Below are positions 23,249 through 34,748 of a stretch of DNA of 64,000 nt, one piece after another; within the stretch, counting starts at the first letter, position 1, and the number at the start of each line of letters is the position of its first letter. The notes beneath the pieces were generated by a model, which saw only the letters and a list, made by a program, of their open reading frames with translations, did no database searches and was not told where the DNA came from. The position numbers and the translations under genes were made by a program. The stretch comes from Morella rubra (lineage: Eukaryota > Streptophyta > Magnoliopsida > Fagales > Myricaceae), in assembly GCA_003952965.2 (NCBI GenBank), contig CM025851.1, positions 8,039,647 through 8,103,646 of the forward strand, read 5' to 3'.

Positions 23249-26200
23249 ACTTGGTGGTTGTTTTGAAGTTGCGCAAAGCTCTTAGACAAAAACGCTCAAG
23301 CCTTTTGTTACACACTAGGTGTTTGGAGATCTCGGTATTTTTAATTAATTTATATTCCTGCTTGAATTGCCCCATTGATCCTCGTTAAGAGAGGAAATTA
23401 ATACTTTTTATTGTGTTCAATTCGTTCAAGAAAGAGCTATTTCAAAAATATCGTATTATTTTCTAACGAAGCGATATATATATACGGTTGTAGAGTTTAG
23501 CATCCTTTGGTTAATCTCAAATATAAATAGTGTTCTATTATAATTTTTTATAGAAACTTTTAATGGTTACTTGTAAATGCCATTTTGGTTGATGAGAAGG
23601 ATATATATTGTGGTTTTAAGATATTGGAAAGATACGATTTTGCTCAGGAAAAAAAAAAAAATTCCACGATTGATATAAAGGTCAAATCCCGAATCTAATA
23701 AATATTTTAGGAAAAAAAATATTTGTAAAAGAAAAAAAAATGATCAAAACAAAACCTGGACGGTTCGTTCAAGTGAAGTTCTATTACTACACTAAAATAG
23801 TTACGTGTTTTGGCATAATTACATGCTGATGTGCTTTTTAAAGTTACGTCACCACCAACCAACACACAACACATGTTCAGTTAAACAACATGTCTGCCAT
23901 CTCAGTAGTTTAATTGTAACTTTTCGTTGCCTCAAGGGTTGTAGGTGTAATTATGTCTTATATTTTTACTAAGAGTATATTAATTCACCACAATTTTTAG
24001 AACCATAAAAGATCATGTTAATTATCAAATTGTAATGTACATTTTTGTTGAATTCTCAATCTACCTTGTGATTTGTATTGCGAATAATAGTGACTAGGAA
24101 AACATTAGAGATTAAAGAGAAATAATTGATACAAAGATATTACATGTTTGGTAATGTGCCCATGAGAGAGCGACGAAAATTTTGTTATATCAAAATAAGA
24201 TTACATTATAAAATACTTGTATGAAAACCAAGATACATAAAAATTTGAAAATGAATAAGGAAGCCTCATAGAGGATTATACACGAAACCTAGGAAGGATT
24301 AGATTTAGCTACTTTCGTACTTCCTGCAGAAGAATAGGAGACATTTGTTCCAACACATCTTTTGACACTATAAAGGCCCCCGAAGAATAACTTTTCAGAC
24401 AATTAATAAACGTTGACAACGAATTGAAGATATCGAGATTAGGTTATAGAACAATCCACTCATGATGCCTAACATTCCCTCGTGAGAAATCATAGCACTA
24501 GGAGAACATAGAGGAGGCCGATATCGCGGATGGACATATTGATTTTGTGCGACGTCGAATAAGGCGTCTCCTTTGTTCGATGAAATGCCTGAGCGAGGAT
24601 GCTGGGTGGATATGTCGGAGTTCAATGTCGTGTCGGTTTGTGTGCTTATTTCGATTTTCACCTCGACGTCTTCTGTTGATATGAATTTGTAATTTTCAAG
24701 GATTTTTCTTTTCGGGATAAGTTAAGAATCTTATTCAAACAATAGAGTGAATAACACATTCGGGTCTGAATCCAGCCGCCATAGGAGTCCGACGAAGTTC
24801 CGACCTTAATTTCTACAATTTCATTAAGATCATGATCGTCTTTTGTTGGAATTCTCCATAAGAACACTTGAATGTTGCATGGACATTTTTTTTTTGGACT
24901 GCATTTATATAAATAATTCATAAAGCTCAATTGGATCGTTAATTTTATAAAGATGTTTTTGTTTGTAATTGGATTTTATTTTTAACTCTCAAAATTCCCT
25001 CACCTGACGCCAGCAAAGCTTATACAGTAGACATATATATATATATATATATATATATTAATGTGACATATTACATAAACACGACAACTCAAACGATACA
25101 ACTGCCTGCTTAGGAAAACCAAAAAAAATAAAAAAAGATACAACTGCCTGCCAGACAAAAAAAAAAAAAACGTCGAGACTCCACAATGCAACACGCAACA
25201 CGAAGAAGGCACCTCAAGTGAAGAATGCCTCTCACATGACCGGCATGTCCCTTCTTGAAATTTCAATAGCACTAGCTAGCTGGCACTTTTTACCCTATAT
25301 GAAATATTTTGTATTATTTTAATATTGCCCAATAGATGCACCAGTATAGTATAAACTATAAAGTTAGTCCATATATATAAAAGAATAATACAGTAGGCTT
25401 ACTGGGCGGAGGATGCAAATATAGCATTTAATGGAGAATTTGTCCGCAAATTAACAAAAGCTAAAAGTTCTCTAATTTTAAAAATAAGCTCATCCTAATT
25501 ATAATTGGTAGCTTGGATGTGGCTCGTTAATGTCACCGGTATATTAATTGGGATATCTTTTTAATCTTCCAAAAGAAAACGGAAGTCTTTAGAAAACATT
25601 TGAAGTTCAATCCTTTCGAGTCTGCTTAATTTCTTATGAACATAATTTAGAGTGCTCCACTAATTGTGACTATAAAAGTTTATAATCAGGGTAAACGTTG
25701 AAAAATGATACCCAAAAATGTGATTTAATTAGGTCCAACTACGAGTGAGAATTATAACTATTAGGAAGATTTAGGTGCAATATTCACAAACTCAAGTACT
25801 GCTGGGCTGGCTACTAGCCGATATGATGAAGTTGGTAAAACTAAAACAAGAAAACAATTGGAAGTTCAAAGAACATGGAAAGGTAACTACCTCAATGGTA
25901 CCGAACCTAGAAGCGGCCGTTTGGCAAGAGTCGCTTCATCAATCTTGTTTTCTCGGCTCCTGTCAATTAGCAGGAAGGAATATGCATCCTGTACTTAGTT
26001 TACAATCTAAAATCGGTTAGATAGTAGGAGTTCATGTTCTTAGCAATTTCATGAATCTATGGATCAAGCTGTTCTGGATTCTTAAGAGGCAGCTTCAAAA
26101 TAGCTAGAGTTCTGAAAAATCTAATACTGGATCACGCTGTTCTGTCCTCCCAATAAAAGAATAATTAAGAAAATCCTCTAGAGGTGTCATAGATGTGAAC

Positions 26201-26277
26201 TTAGGATTTGAAGTTGTCGAAGAACATATTCAGAAACAAAAACCAAAGTAATCTAAAAACAGGTCTTTCTTTTGTAT
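23249..26277. other. Spacer between array members A and B
   Basis: AT-rich; includes an (AT)n tract near 25036-25058. The stretch near 25,240-25,265 (catgtcccttcttgaaattt) matches 29,745-29,770 (gatgtcccttccaggaattt), and 25,950-26,010 matches 30,190-30,250 (ttttctcggc-cctg-caa and aggaaggaat). The 3' flanks of B and C are thus homologous and the duplicated unit is larger than the coding region. Confidence 0.5.
23365..23383. promoter_or_regulatory. Conserved upstream motif, member A
   Basis: aattgccccattgatcctc, 117 bp upstream of the ATG of member A. Identical to the block upstream of member B and related to the one upstream of C. A TATAAATT-like box lies next to it on the minus strand (23349-23356). 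Confidence 0.45.
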
Positions 26278-26283
26278 CTACGT

Positions 26284-26336
<53 letters not shown>

Positions 26337-26766
26337 GCTTATTACGAGAGGCAAAAGTCTTTCTGATGTTGGACATTGGACAATCAAAAATCAAGCTGCG
26401 GACTTTTGCTGGAACTGGATCCCTCCGAAGACACTCTTCCATACAATTCCAAAAACAAATCAGGTATTCATCCAGTCGATGAAGTTGCCTCTTGGTAAAG
26501 CATTCGACGTCACACTCTTCGGCACATCTATCCCAATCACAACGTATATGATCCATAGCTTGTGCTGCTACTGGAACGGGAGAAAGATCAGGAAATGGAG
26601 AGGGAGGAAGAGCAGTGGGAGTGGGATATGGAGGGAAAGAGGTTGGAGAAGTGACAGGGGAGATGTGATCATCAGCTTGTGCTACGACCAGCGTTAGGAC
26701 TAACATCACGCCTACTACTTTTCTCAGTACTCCATTCGCATTCATAGCTTCCCCCTGTGGCTTCAT
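26278..26766 (-). CDS. Secreted Cys-rich protein, thionin-like (member B)
   Basis: 162 codons from ATG 26766 (a second in-frame ATG at 26745 is possible). Order: signal peptide ending near residue 31 (VAQA), acidic DDH, a Pro/Ser/Thr-rich linker (about 35-66), then a cysteine domain with Cys at 76, 81, 85, 89, 104, 108, 112 and 129. The core is C-x3-C-x3-C, 14 residues, C-x3-C-x3-C: two arms with Cys at i, i+4, i+8, as expected for a disulfide-stapled helical hairpin. The tail is a run of Ser-Leu repeats read from the (GA)n microsatellite at 26285-26333. The cysteine spacing resembles plant thionin-like proteins, but this is from memory and function is unknown. It is likely secreted to the apoplast. 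No intron is required; one could remove the tail. Confidence 0.65.
26285..26333. repeat. (GA)n microsatellite inside member B
   Basis: About 24 uninterrupted GA units; on the minus strand it is read as alternating Ser and Leu codons at the C-terminus of member B. A length change that is not a multiple of three would change the tail and stop. Confidence 0.9.
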
Positions 26767-26899
26767 ATTTCGCGTTTCACTAGAAATATAAGAACTTAAA
26801 AAGCTAGGACCATAACTTATGCGAGCTTTAGGAGATTCTCAGATCAATGCATGGTACTGCTTTAGAGGGTAAATATTGATCTATGTACGTATAGTCTTC

Positions 26900-26918
26900 A
26901 ATTGCCCCATTGATCCTC
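26900..26918. promoter_or_regulatory. Conserved upstream motif, member B
   Basis: aattgccccattgatcctc, 134 bp upstream of ATG 26766, identical over 19 bp to the block upstream of member A. Confidence 0.45.
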
Positions 26919-26930
26919 CTCAAGTCACAC

Positions 26931-26937
<7 letters not shown>

Positions 26938-26997
<60 letters not shown>
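26938..26997. repeat. (TA)n microsatellite
   Basis: About 60 bp of nearly pure TA units, just upstream of the shared motif of member B. Confidence 0.9.
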
Positions 26998-26999
<2 letters not shown>

Positions 27000-29794
27000 T
27001 ATAGCGTTCCTTAGTTTCAAGCAATTGGTATTTGAGAAGTATGTTTGCTTTCTAATTAACGAGGTGCTATAGTTTTTGAGTTTAGGTGTCCCTTGATGAG
27101 GGTCATTAGACTATAATTAATTTATTATAGAAAATTCTAATGTCATCTTAGCATAGTTGAAAGGGTACGATATCTAATTATATGTGGTCATGACAACCAT
27201 GTACCCAATAAATAAAGGTCTTATGACACATATATTCAGAAGGAACGACGTCGATCGAGTGCTGATCATATGAAACAAGGAGTCCGTACAAATGAAATTT
27301 TAGCTTTACTAGAGTAGTTGCACGTGGAAGCGACCATACAAAAGATCGTATCTTTATAGACAAGGACTTAAAAATTTTAAGGTTGATTAAAATTGGTTTG
27401 TGACTTTGTCAACAAAATACTATTTGTCTGAAAAATATAACATTACGATCTATGGATCGAGCGTCTCCATCTTGGAAACCAATTGTACTCTTATGGATCT
27501 ATCATATCCATGGTGGTGTTTGAGTGACACAATTTTGGGAATATTGTGAAAATAGGAGTTTGTTGAAATTTGTAAAAAGTTGTTAAAATTTTGGGTTGTA
27601 TTTGTGTAGATGTTAGAAAATTTTGGAGTGGTAATAATTGGATATTGGATATTTTTAAAATTGGTGAAAAAGTTAAAAGATAAAATTTGTTTGTTTGAGA
27701 TTAAGGTGGAGAATTTTATATAATATTTTATTAAATTATAATTGAAAATAAATTTAAAAATAAAATATTATATTACTTTGGGTTACTTTTTTCCTCTGAT
27801 GCAGTATCAACCTCTTTCGGTCATCCCGTGTGTCAGGGTTGTGAATGTGGAATAAAAGATGGTGAATTTACAAAGCTACCCATTGTCCTAAACTACACTT
27901 TAAAACCTTATGAGCTATTATTTTTATTGACATAACCTAATGATGTCAATATACCTCGTGGGTAATATTGTAGCAAAAAAATCAAATTAGTAAGATAATA
28001 ACTTATTTGAAACACAATCATGGATGTTAACCATTCTAAAGACAAAGCATGTTTGAATCTATGAAGAGAATCAATTCCAAGATTATTCAGACATAAGGAA
28101 AAAAAACTAATAATAGTTGGAGAATGATAAACAAGAATTGCATCAATGTGAAGAACGATTACATGAATCAAAAGCAAATAGATAATACCATTATTCATAC
28201 GAGTTTATCCCTAACCTTGCTTAGAGATTTTGCTATCCATTTAAATAAAGAAACTCTCTCTCCCAAAAGATAGCTAAAGGAAAGAAAAAGAAACTAAAAA
28301 ATCGTCTAAAACCTAGCCTCAACTGAATGTTTGAGTGTCTATTCGCATGGACTATTTTTGGATCCATAGATCTCTAGTACCAACTTTTAGGGTGTAACCG
28401 TAATTTTGCCATCTTGGAGTGTCTGTCCGCATAGTCAGCTACTTTTGAATAATGTCTGAAAGCATCAATTGAATATATGCATTTGCCCTTAGCACATGAA
28501 GTGAATAACACACGTAGAAGGGCATAGTAGTCATTCTTTTTGGATTTATTAGGGACAAAACGGAAGCAAAAATATGAGTGACAAAATTTTATCCGCAAAT
28601 TTTGTGTTTGTCTACCAAAATTTTGTGTTGTCAATTGCCACCCATGTAACAATCCCCCTTTCCATAAGTCATAACTATGTCTCAATCCAGACATTCTATA
28701 GTGGGAGAAGGTTCTTATAGTTATGGCAATTGGTTTGGTGTTTCAAAAGGGACACCCAAGAGCGGGTGTGGGTACTAGAATGGATCGAATACTCTCGTCT
28801 TTAAAACCAATTGCATTCTTATAGAGTTGTAGTGACAATCCCCCTTTTCATAGGTGTAAGTTATGACTCTATTCGAACATTTTATAGCAGGATGAGCAAT
28901 GAAAGAGACAAGAGAGCAGCCGGTGGCCACCGCCCCCTCGAAAGTGAAAATTTTTCTAAGTAGTTTATAGCTCTGCCTCCTCTCCCTCCCAAGTGAAAAT
29001 TTTATTAAGCAATTTACATTCTTGCCCCCCTGAGTTTTCTTTTAGTTGAAATTTTGTTCGTGTTCACCACTCCTTAAAAAATTTACTAAGTAATTTACAT
29101 TCACACCCCAAAACTGTAAATGTTATTTGAATTTTTAAGAAAAGTATGTTGAAATTTGTAAAAAGGCATTAGAGTTTGTCAAAAGTTGTTGAAATTTATA
29201 AAAAAAAATGTGTTGGAATTTGTAAAAACTTGTTCACTCCATTCAAACAGTAATTTTTCTCTTAACTCGCCTCCCTAAGAAAAAAAACATCCTAGCTCCG
29301 CCACTAAGGATAAGATTCTTATAGTAGTCATGCCGAGGAAAAGCACTTAGGCTATATATAAGGTGTTTGTCCTCGTCCACCTTATTATTCAGAAAAAAAT
29401 CTGAAACTTTGGAAATTAGTAGACTGTAGATATTGGGGCCATTACCAATTAATTCCCCCCGATATTAATGACCCAAAAAATTGAAAAACGAAAATTCATG
29501 AAGTCCTACAATATATGTAGGAAGAAGGCTAGCCCGCGGCCGCTAACATCAACAACATTCTTTAATTTTCGTGGTTAACAAAGATGTAATTTGTTATTTT
29601 AAGTTCATGTCGCGAAATTTGGCCGGAGAAAGGGGATAGAGAAATGACAGAAATTCAAAATAATCAACCTAAAAAAAAAAGTTTCCTTAATTTGACATAT
29701 TACATATATAAACAGGACATCTCATGCAGATATATAACAACGGATGATGTCCCTTCCAGGAATTTCAGTATCCCGCGAATATTTGTTATCATTT

Positions 29795-29843
<49 letters not shown>

Positions 29844-30285
29844 CTACTCTTCCAATATTGCTGGTGTAGAAAGCTACGCAAAGGAAAATATCATCTCACA
29901 CACTAATTACCCTGCAGGAGAAAGAAGAAGAATTATGCAGATAACATTTAACGGATTTATCCAGGACCAAATATCTATAAAACCAGTTTAACATAAGCAC
30001 AAGCATAAATTAATCAAGACATATAATATGTTCAAATTATCATGTGATCTGGTTAGGCTGACAAAACATGAAAACAGATATATTTTTAAAGAAAACATTG
30101 ATCATGATCAGCTAGCAACTGATTAACTTACTCTCAGTAGAACGAAGCCTAGCTAGAAGTGACGGCCCGGAAAGAATTTCCTCAAGATCTCTCTAATTTT
30201 CTCGGCCCCTGGCAAATAGGAAGGAATGATCAAACCTTAATTAGTTTTCTGTCTAAAGTCAATTGAGTAAGTATTTAGAAGCTTT
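26998..30285. other. Spacer between array members B and C
   Basis: AT-rich. It includes a (TA)n tract (29797-29839) and an imperfect direct repeat of about 65 bp at 28648-28712 and 28835-28900 (acaatccccctttt/c plus a diverged ataactatgtct / ttatgactct part). A stretch near 27,520-27,640 with gttgaaatttgtaaaaagttg is echoed at 29,140-29,230, suggesting old transposon remnants. No gene is supported. Confidence 0.45.
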
Positions 30286-30750
30286 TTAGTTTTCTTTTAG
30301 ATTTCTTAAGGCCAGAACTTTAGATTGTATCTGTGAAGAGAGAGAGAGAGAGAGAGGGTCTATACAAGATCCAAGAATGTCTCTTAAGATGCCAGCTGCT
30401 TTTGTTGTATCCGAGTGCCGCCGCCGCTCAAGACATTTATTCATACAATCCAGATAACATTCCACGAATCCCACCACACGAAGTCTCCTCTTTAATTGGT
30501 GGATCATTAAGCAATCCACATCACATTCAAAGTCACAGATTCCGTAGTACTGCTTTTGATCCTGTGGATAAAGAGAGAGAGCATGTGAAGCAGGAGGAAA
30601 TGTGGAAGGGAGATGTGGAGGGAACGAGGTAGGAGAAGAGGCAGGGGAGAGGTCATCATGATCAGCTTGTGCGGCATTTAGCAGAGCTATAATCAGCATT
30701 AAAATATAGCCGGTACGTCTCCGGATCAGTACACCATTTTCCTGATACAT
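30286..30750 (-). CDS. Secreted Cys-rich protein, thionin-like (member C)
   Basis: 154 codons from ATG 30750. A signal peptide ends near residue 29 (AAQA), followed by an acidic DHDD stretch, a Ser/Pro-rich linker (about 34-62) and a cysteine domain with Cys at 72, 76, 80, 98, 102, 106 and 129. The core is C-x3-C-x3-C, 17 residues, C-x3-C-x3-C, the same symmetric plan as member B, with the last Cys at the same residue number. A short (GA)n tract near 30337-30356 encodes PLSLSLS in the tail, followed by a more ordinary C-terminus. A TATA-like run (tatatata near 30826-30833) lies ~80 bp upstream on this strand. Start ATG, signal peptide and paralogy with B support a real gene; function is unknown. 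Confidence 0.65.
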   Translation of the reverse strand: MYQENGVLIRRRTGYILMLIIALLNAAQADHDDLSPASSPTSFPPHLPSTFPPASHALSLYPQDQKQYYGICDFECDVDCLMIHQLKRRLRVVGFVECYLDCMNKCLERRRHSDTTKAAGILRDILGSCIDPLSLSLSSQIQSKVLALRNLKEN

Positions 30751-30825
30751 AAATTGTCTAGCTAGCTAGCTCGATCTCTCTCTTCTTCTTTGGTGGTTGT
30801 GTTGACGTTGTATAGAGATCCAGAA

Positions 30826-30834
30826 ACTATATAT
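30826..30834 (-). promoter_or_regulatory. Candidate TATA box of member C
   Basis: The minus strand reads ccttatatatagtttc about 80 bp before ATG 30750, a usual distance for a plant promoter with a short leader. Confidence 0.45.
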
Positions 30835-30934
30835 AAGGCTAAAAGTACCTTAAATATTTGACAGCATAGGTTTTCGGAGATTTTGAGAATAAACATGTTT
30901 TTAGCTTTCAAGCTGTGATTTTATATCTACTGCT

Positions 30935-30953
30935 AAGTTGCCCCGTCGATGTC
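30935..30953. promoter_or_regulatory. Conserved upstream motif, member C
   Basis: agttgccccgtcgatgtcc, a diverged form of the 19-bp block found upstream of A and B, 185 bp upstream of ATG 30750. Confidence 0.35.
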
Positions 30954-32230
30954 CTGAAGAGCATAGATCTTTTATTTATTATTTACTGATCAATGTTTCA
31001 ATTTGGAGGAATAGTTATTTGAAAAAATATGTTGCGTTTAAGCATAATATTATAGTTTTAACATTCAGCGACTTTTGGTTGATATCATGGATCGATAAAT
31101 TAGGGTCATAAGTTATCACCGATAAACATATACTACTGGGGTCAATTATGGAAATTCCTGAGGGTATTTTTTTTTAATGGAAAACATAGTTTATTGTCGC
31201 TAAATTAATAAAGATGTCATCGAGAGGATATGATCCAGTACTCCATAAGTTTGTTTAGAAAAAAAAAAACAGAAGTACTCCATAACTTTCATAGGAAAAA
31301 TGTAATTTGGATGTAATAAAGTCACTGGATCAGGTACAATATTTCTATCCATACTACAATAGACCATGAGAGCAGAATATGGTTTTTTTTTTTTTGTTTG
31401 AAGCGTAATTATCCCTAACGTTATTTTAATATTGACTTTCAAGACGTAGCGCTTGATGTATGTAATGACGAGATGCACGGAAGTTTATGCATTTTTCTCA
31501 ATTAGATATTCATTTTCTTGACTTTTATTGATAGCAACAGCATAAATATTTTACGACGTTGGCATACATATATTGTCCACGAGTACTCCATGGCATGACA
31601 TACAACGGACATAACCATAAGATCTCTATAGTTACAATAATGATCTATGTACGTTAGAGGCTTCCAGCATAGTACGATCCAAGAATGCCTGTCACAGTAC
31701 ATACGTACCGCATTGGATTATATATAACGACCATATATCTCAGCATAATTGTGGAGACTTTTACATCTATTTATAATTAGGGGTAGAATTTGCTTTTACT
31801 TAATTAGTAAGGATGACATTTATCTCAGCATAATTGAGAGGGTACTACACTCAATTGGTCATGCCTCTCTTGATCATTAATGTGTCCAAATTAATGTCAG
31901 AGCACCAAAGTTGTAACCAAATTAGCTAGAGATCATATGAAAATTTACAAAGAACTTTTAGGAATTGTAAATGAAAATTTCTCAAACGTGCAAAAATTCG
32001 AATGGCAAAAACAAGATTTGAGAAAAATTTATGGACTCCACTTTCTCAAATGTGCAAAAATTCGAACACTTTTTTGTCTTTCTATTTACAAAGTTTTAAA
32101 CTCCGGCTCCCTTTTAAGCTCCACAAGAATATTATAAAATGTTTAATCTGTTGTTTTGTTTTAAATGTTTCCGTTTCATGTGTTTCTCGACCGGCAGAAG
32201 GAGTTGAGAGCGAAGAAACTTTAGTCTAAA
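30954..32230. other. Intergenic DNA before PPR gene
   Basis: AT-rich; its first few hundred bases resemble the upstream DNA of members A and B and mark the far end of the third duplicated unit. A small direct repeat (ctcaaacgtgcaaaaattcgaa / ctcaaatgtgcaaaaattcgaa) lies at about 31981 and 32044. No gene seen. Confidence 0.45.
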
Positions 32231-33799
32231 ATGGCCACTAGGTCCCTCTCCTGTAAACCCAAAACCTTGTTCTCTGTCTTCCAGTTTCTTCTCGATCGCA
32301 AACCCCAAAATCTCCGCACTTTCTCTTCCAGCATCCCACAACTCGATGACCCGCCATCCCCACACGTTGTCAACGATATCTCTCGTATGCTTAGCGACCA
32401 CCGGAGCCCCTATCACGACTTAGAACTCTCTCTCAACACGTTTTCATCTCAAATATCCACAAACTTGGTCGAGCAGGTCTTGAAGAGGTGCAAGAATCTT
32501 GGGTTCTCAGCTCACAGGTTCTTTCTTTGGGCTAGAACAATTCCGGGTTTTCAGCATAGCGCTGAGAGCTATCAGATTTTGGTCGATATCCTTGGAAGTA
32601 GTAAGCAGTTTGCTATATTATGGGATTTTCTTATAGAAATGAGAGAGTCGCATTGTTATGAGATTACACCCAACATCTTTTGGGTTGTTTTTAGAGTGTA
32701 TAGTAGAGCGAATCTTCCGGAAGATGCAGTTCGAGCTTTCAACAGAATGGTTGAGTTTGGTATCAAGCCGGAAGTTCGTGATCTTGATCAGCTCTTGTAT
32801 GCTTTATGCAAGAGGAAGCACGTGAGGCATGCCCAACAATTCTTTGATAAAGTAAAGAGTGGGTTCGCGCCGAGTGCAAAAACTATCAGCATTTTGATCA
32901 GGGGATGGGGGGATATTGGGGACTCAAACGAGGCGCGTAAGTTGTTCGACGAAATGCTCCAGGGAGGATATGAAATGGATGTTTTAGCTTTTAATAGTGT
33001 GTTGGAAGCTTTGTGCAAAGGTGGGAATGTGGATGAAGCGTACAGGATGTTTCAGGAGATCGGATCTAATGGAGTTTGCCCGGATGCTTATACTTACTCG
33101 ATTTTCATCCGAGCATATTGTGAAGTAGATGATATGCATTCGGCTTTTAGGGTTCTTGATAGAATGAGGAGATATAATCTTTTGGCTAATGTTTACACTT
33201 ACAATTGTATAATCAAGAAACTTTGTAAGACTGAACTGGTGGATGAGGCTTACCAACTTCTAGGCGAAATGATTGAAAGGGGAGTTAGACCGGATAGTTG
33301 GAGTTATAATGCTGTCCTAGCTTACCATTGTGAGCACTGTGAAGTAAATAGGGCTCTTAGGTTGATTCATAGGATGGAGAAAGAGAATTGCATGCCTGAC
33401 CGGCATACCTATAACATGGTGCTCAGATTGCTGATCAGGGTAGGAAGAATTGATAGAGCAACTGAAGTTTGGGAAAGTATGGGGAATAGGGGATTTTATC
33501 CTTCAGCTTCAACATATGCTGTCATGGTTCATGGTTTCTGCAAGAAGAAAGGTAAACTAGAGGAGGCATGTAAATACTTTGAAACGATGATTGATGATGG
33601 AATACCACCATATACTTCTACAATTGACCTGCTGAGAAACCGACTGTTGGGGTTAGGTTTTTTGGATCGTATTGAGATACTTGCAGATAAGATGGGACAA
33701 AGCACTTCCTGTTCAATACATGAGCTGGCAAACATTATGAGAAGTAGTAAGGACATTAAGACATCAAGAAGTGAGGAGACAGATCTGGAAAGCGAGTAA
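32231..33799 (+). CDS. PPR protein, P class, similar to At1g52640
   Basis: Single-exon gene of 522 codons from a true ATG. Tandem 35-residue PPR motifs run from about residue 110 to the end, with typical elements such as FNSVLEALCKGGNVDEAYRM and YNAVLAYHCEHCEVNRALRL. PPR proteins bind organelle RNA base-by-base and act in processing, stability or translation. The N-terminus is Arg/Ser-rich and non-acidic, consistent with a mitochondrial presequence. There is no E or DYW domain, so P class. The C-terminus is short and acidic. The recalled At1g52640 protein is nearly the same length and very similar, and it also neighbours the O-fucosyltransferase. Confidence 0.93.
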   Translation: MATRSLSCKPKTLFSVFQFLLDRKPQNLRTFSSSIPQLDDPPSPHVVNDISRMLSDHRSPYHDLELSLNTFSSQISTNLVEQVLKRCKNLGFSAHRFFLWARTIPGFQHSAESYQILVDILGSSKQFAILWDFLIEMRESHCYEITPNIFWVVFRVYSRANLPEDAVRAFNRMVEFGIKPEVRDLDQLLYALCKRKHVRHAQQFFDKVKSGFAPSAKTISILIRGWGDIGDSNEARKLFDEMLQGGYEMDVLAFNSVLEALCKGGNVDEAYRMFQEIGSNGVCPDAYTYSIFIRAYCEVDDMHSAFRVLDRMRRYNLLANVYTYNCIIKKLCKTELVDEAYQLLGEMIERGVRPDSWSYNAVLAYHCEHCEVNRALRLIHRMEKENCMPDRHTYNMVLRLLIRVGRIDRATEVWESMGNRGFYPSASTYAVMVHGFCKKKGKLEEACKYFETMIDDGIPPYTSTIDLLRNRLLGLGFLDRIEILADKMGQSTSCSIHELANIMRSSKDIKTSRSEETDLESE

Positions 33800-34551
33800 A
33801 GAACAGAGGGCTGTGAGCAATGGATTGTTTCAATTTAATTAGTACTAGGATGTTTTGTTAATACTTCCGAGCATGCTGAATAAGTAGAGAAAATACTTTA
33901 TCTCGGATTGTATATGATGCTTACATTTGAGTTGCCAACAGTGGGTGTTGTTTCATGCATTGGAAGCTCTTTCAGACACGGAGACCTTTGAGAATAAAGT
34001 TATTGTGACGTCATTCTTCCAGTGAGTCCTATTTGTGCCTTAAAATGCTATGAAAATCTTGTTGCACTTGGTCTATTTTAAGGAGTAAATGTGGATAGCA
34101 GGTGAAGATAATTTTTGTTTTAATTGATGTGGCAGGAGATTTTTTAGTCATTTTAAGAAGCTGTAAATGACGTGGTGTCATTTTATTGATATTGATGTGG
34201 TCAGTGTTGGTCACGTCAGCTTATGAATGAAAAGTGGACGAAGGAGGATAAATGAGAAACGGGTTATACCACAAGAATGGTAGGATAAAAAAAACTTAAG
34301 AAAATTTATGAGAAAACATTAATGCATAAGAACACGCATATTATTTTAGTCAGAAACAAAAGAAGACAAAAGAAAGTTCATTGCCTCCTCCCAAAAAAAA
34401 AAAAGACAGGACTTGAATTTCTTAAAAGTTATGTGTATCCTGAATTATAATGTAATTGTAGCTTACAAGAAAAAATAAAAATAAAAAGCAAATGAGGGAG
34501 AGAGCTCGAGTTTATTACCTGGAATGAAATGAACCGCTTTTAACAATAGAT
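33800..34551. other. Intergenic DNA between PPR and O-FucT
   Basis: 3' UTR of the PPR gene and upstream DNA of the O-fucosyltransferase gene. No other gene seen. Confidence 0.5.
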
Positions 34552-34603
34552 CCGGACCAAGTTCGAGACTACCGGGCCGGACCAAGTTCGAGACTACCGG
34601 TCC
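34552..34603. repeat. Two 25-bp tandem units upstream of O-FucT
   Basis: The unit beginning ccggaccaagttcgagacta occurs at 34552 and 34577, about 170-200 bp before the ATG. It lies in the probable 5' UTR or core promoter. Confidence 0.7.
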
Positions 34604-34748
34604 AATGTCCCAAGGCTTTTTTCCCAGCGGTCCAACAGTTCTCTCCTGAAGCTGAACAAACCCCAACTTCTTAAGTTGCTTTCAATTCGTATCGATCTGG
34701 TCTATAGCTACCCCAAACCTAGAGATTTACATCCATACGAATTCAAAG

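Noticed and set aside
26272..26697. Plus-strand frame with Glu-Arg repeats over the (GA)n tract
   Set aside because: Antisense to member B, whose ATG, signal peptide and cysteine pattern on the minus strand are far better supported.
29797..29839. (TA)n tract read as an Ile-Tyr repeat protein
   Set aside because: Simple microsatellite with no start context; coding is not plausible.
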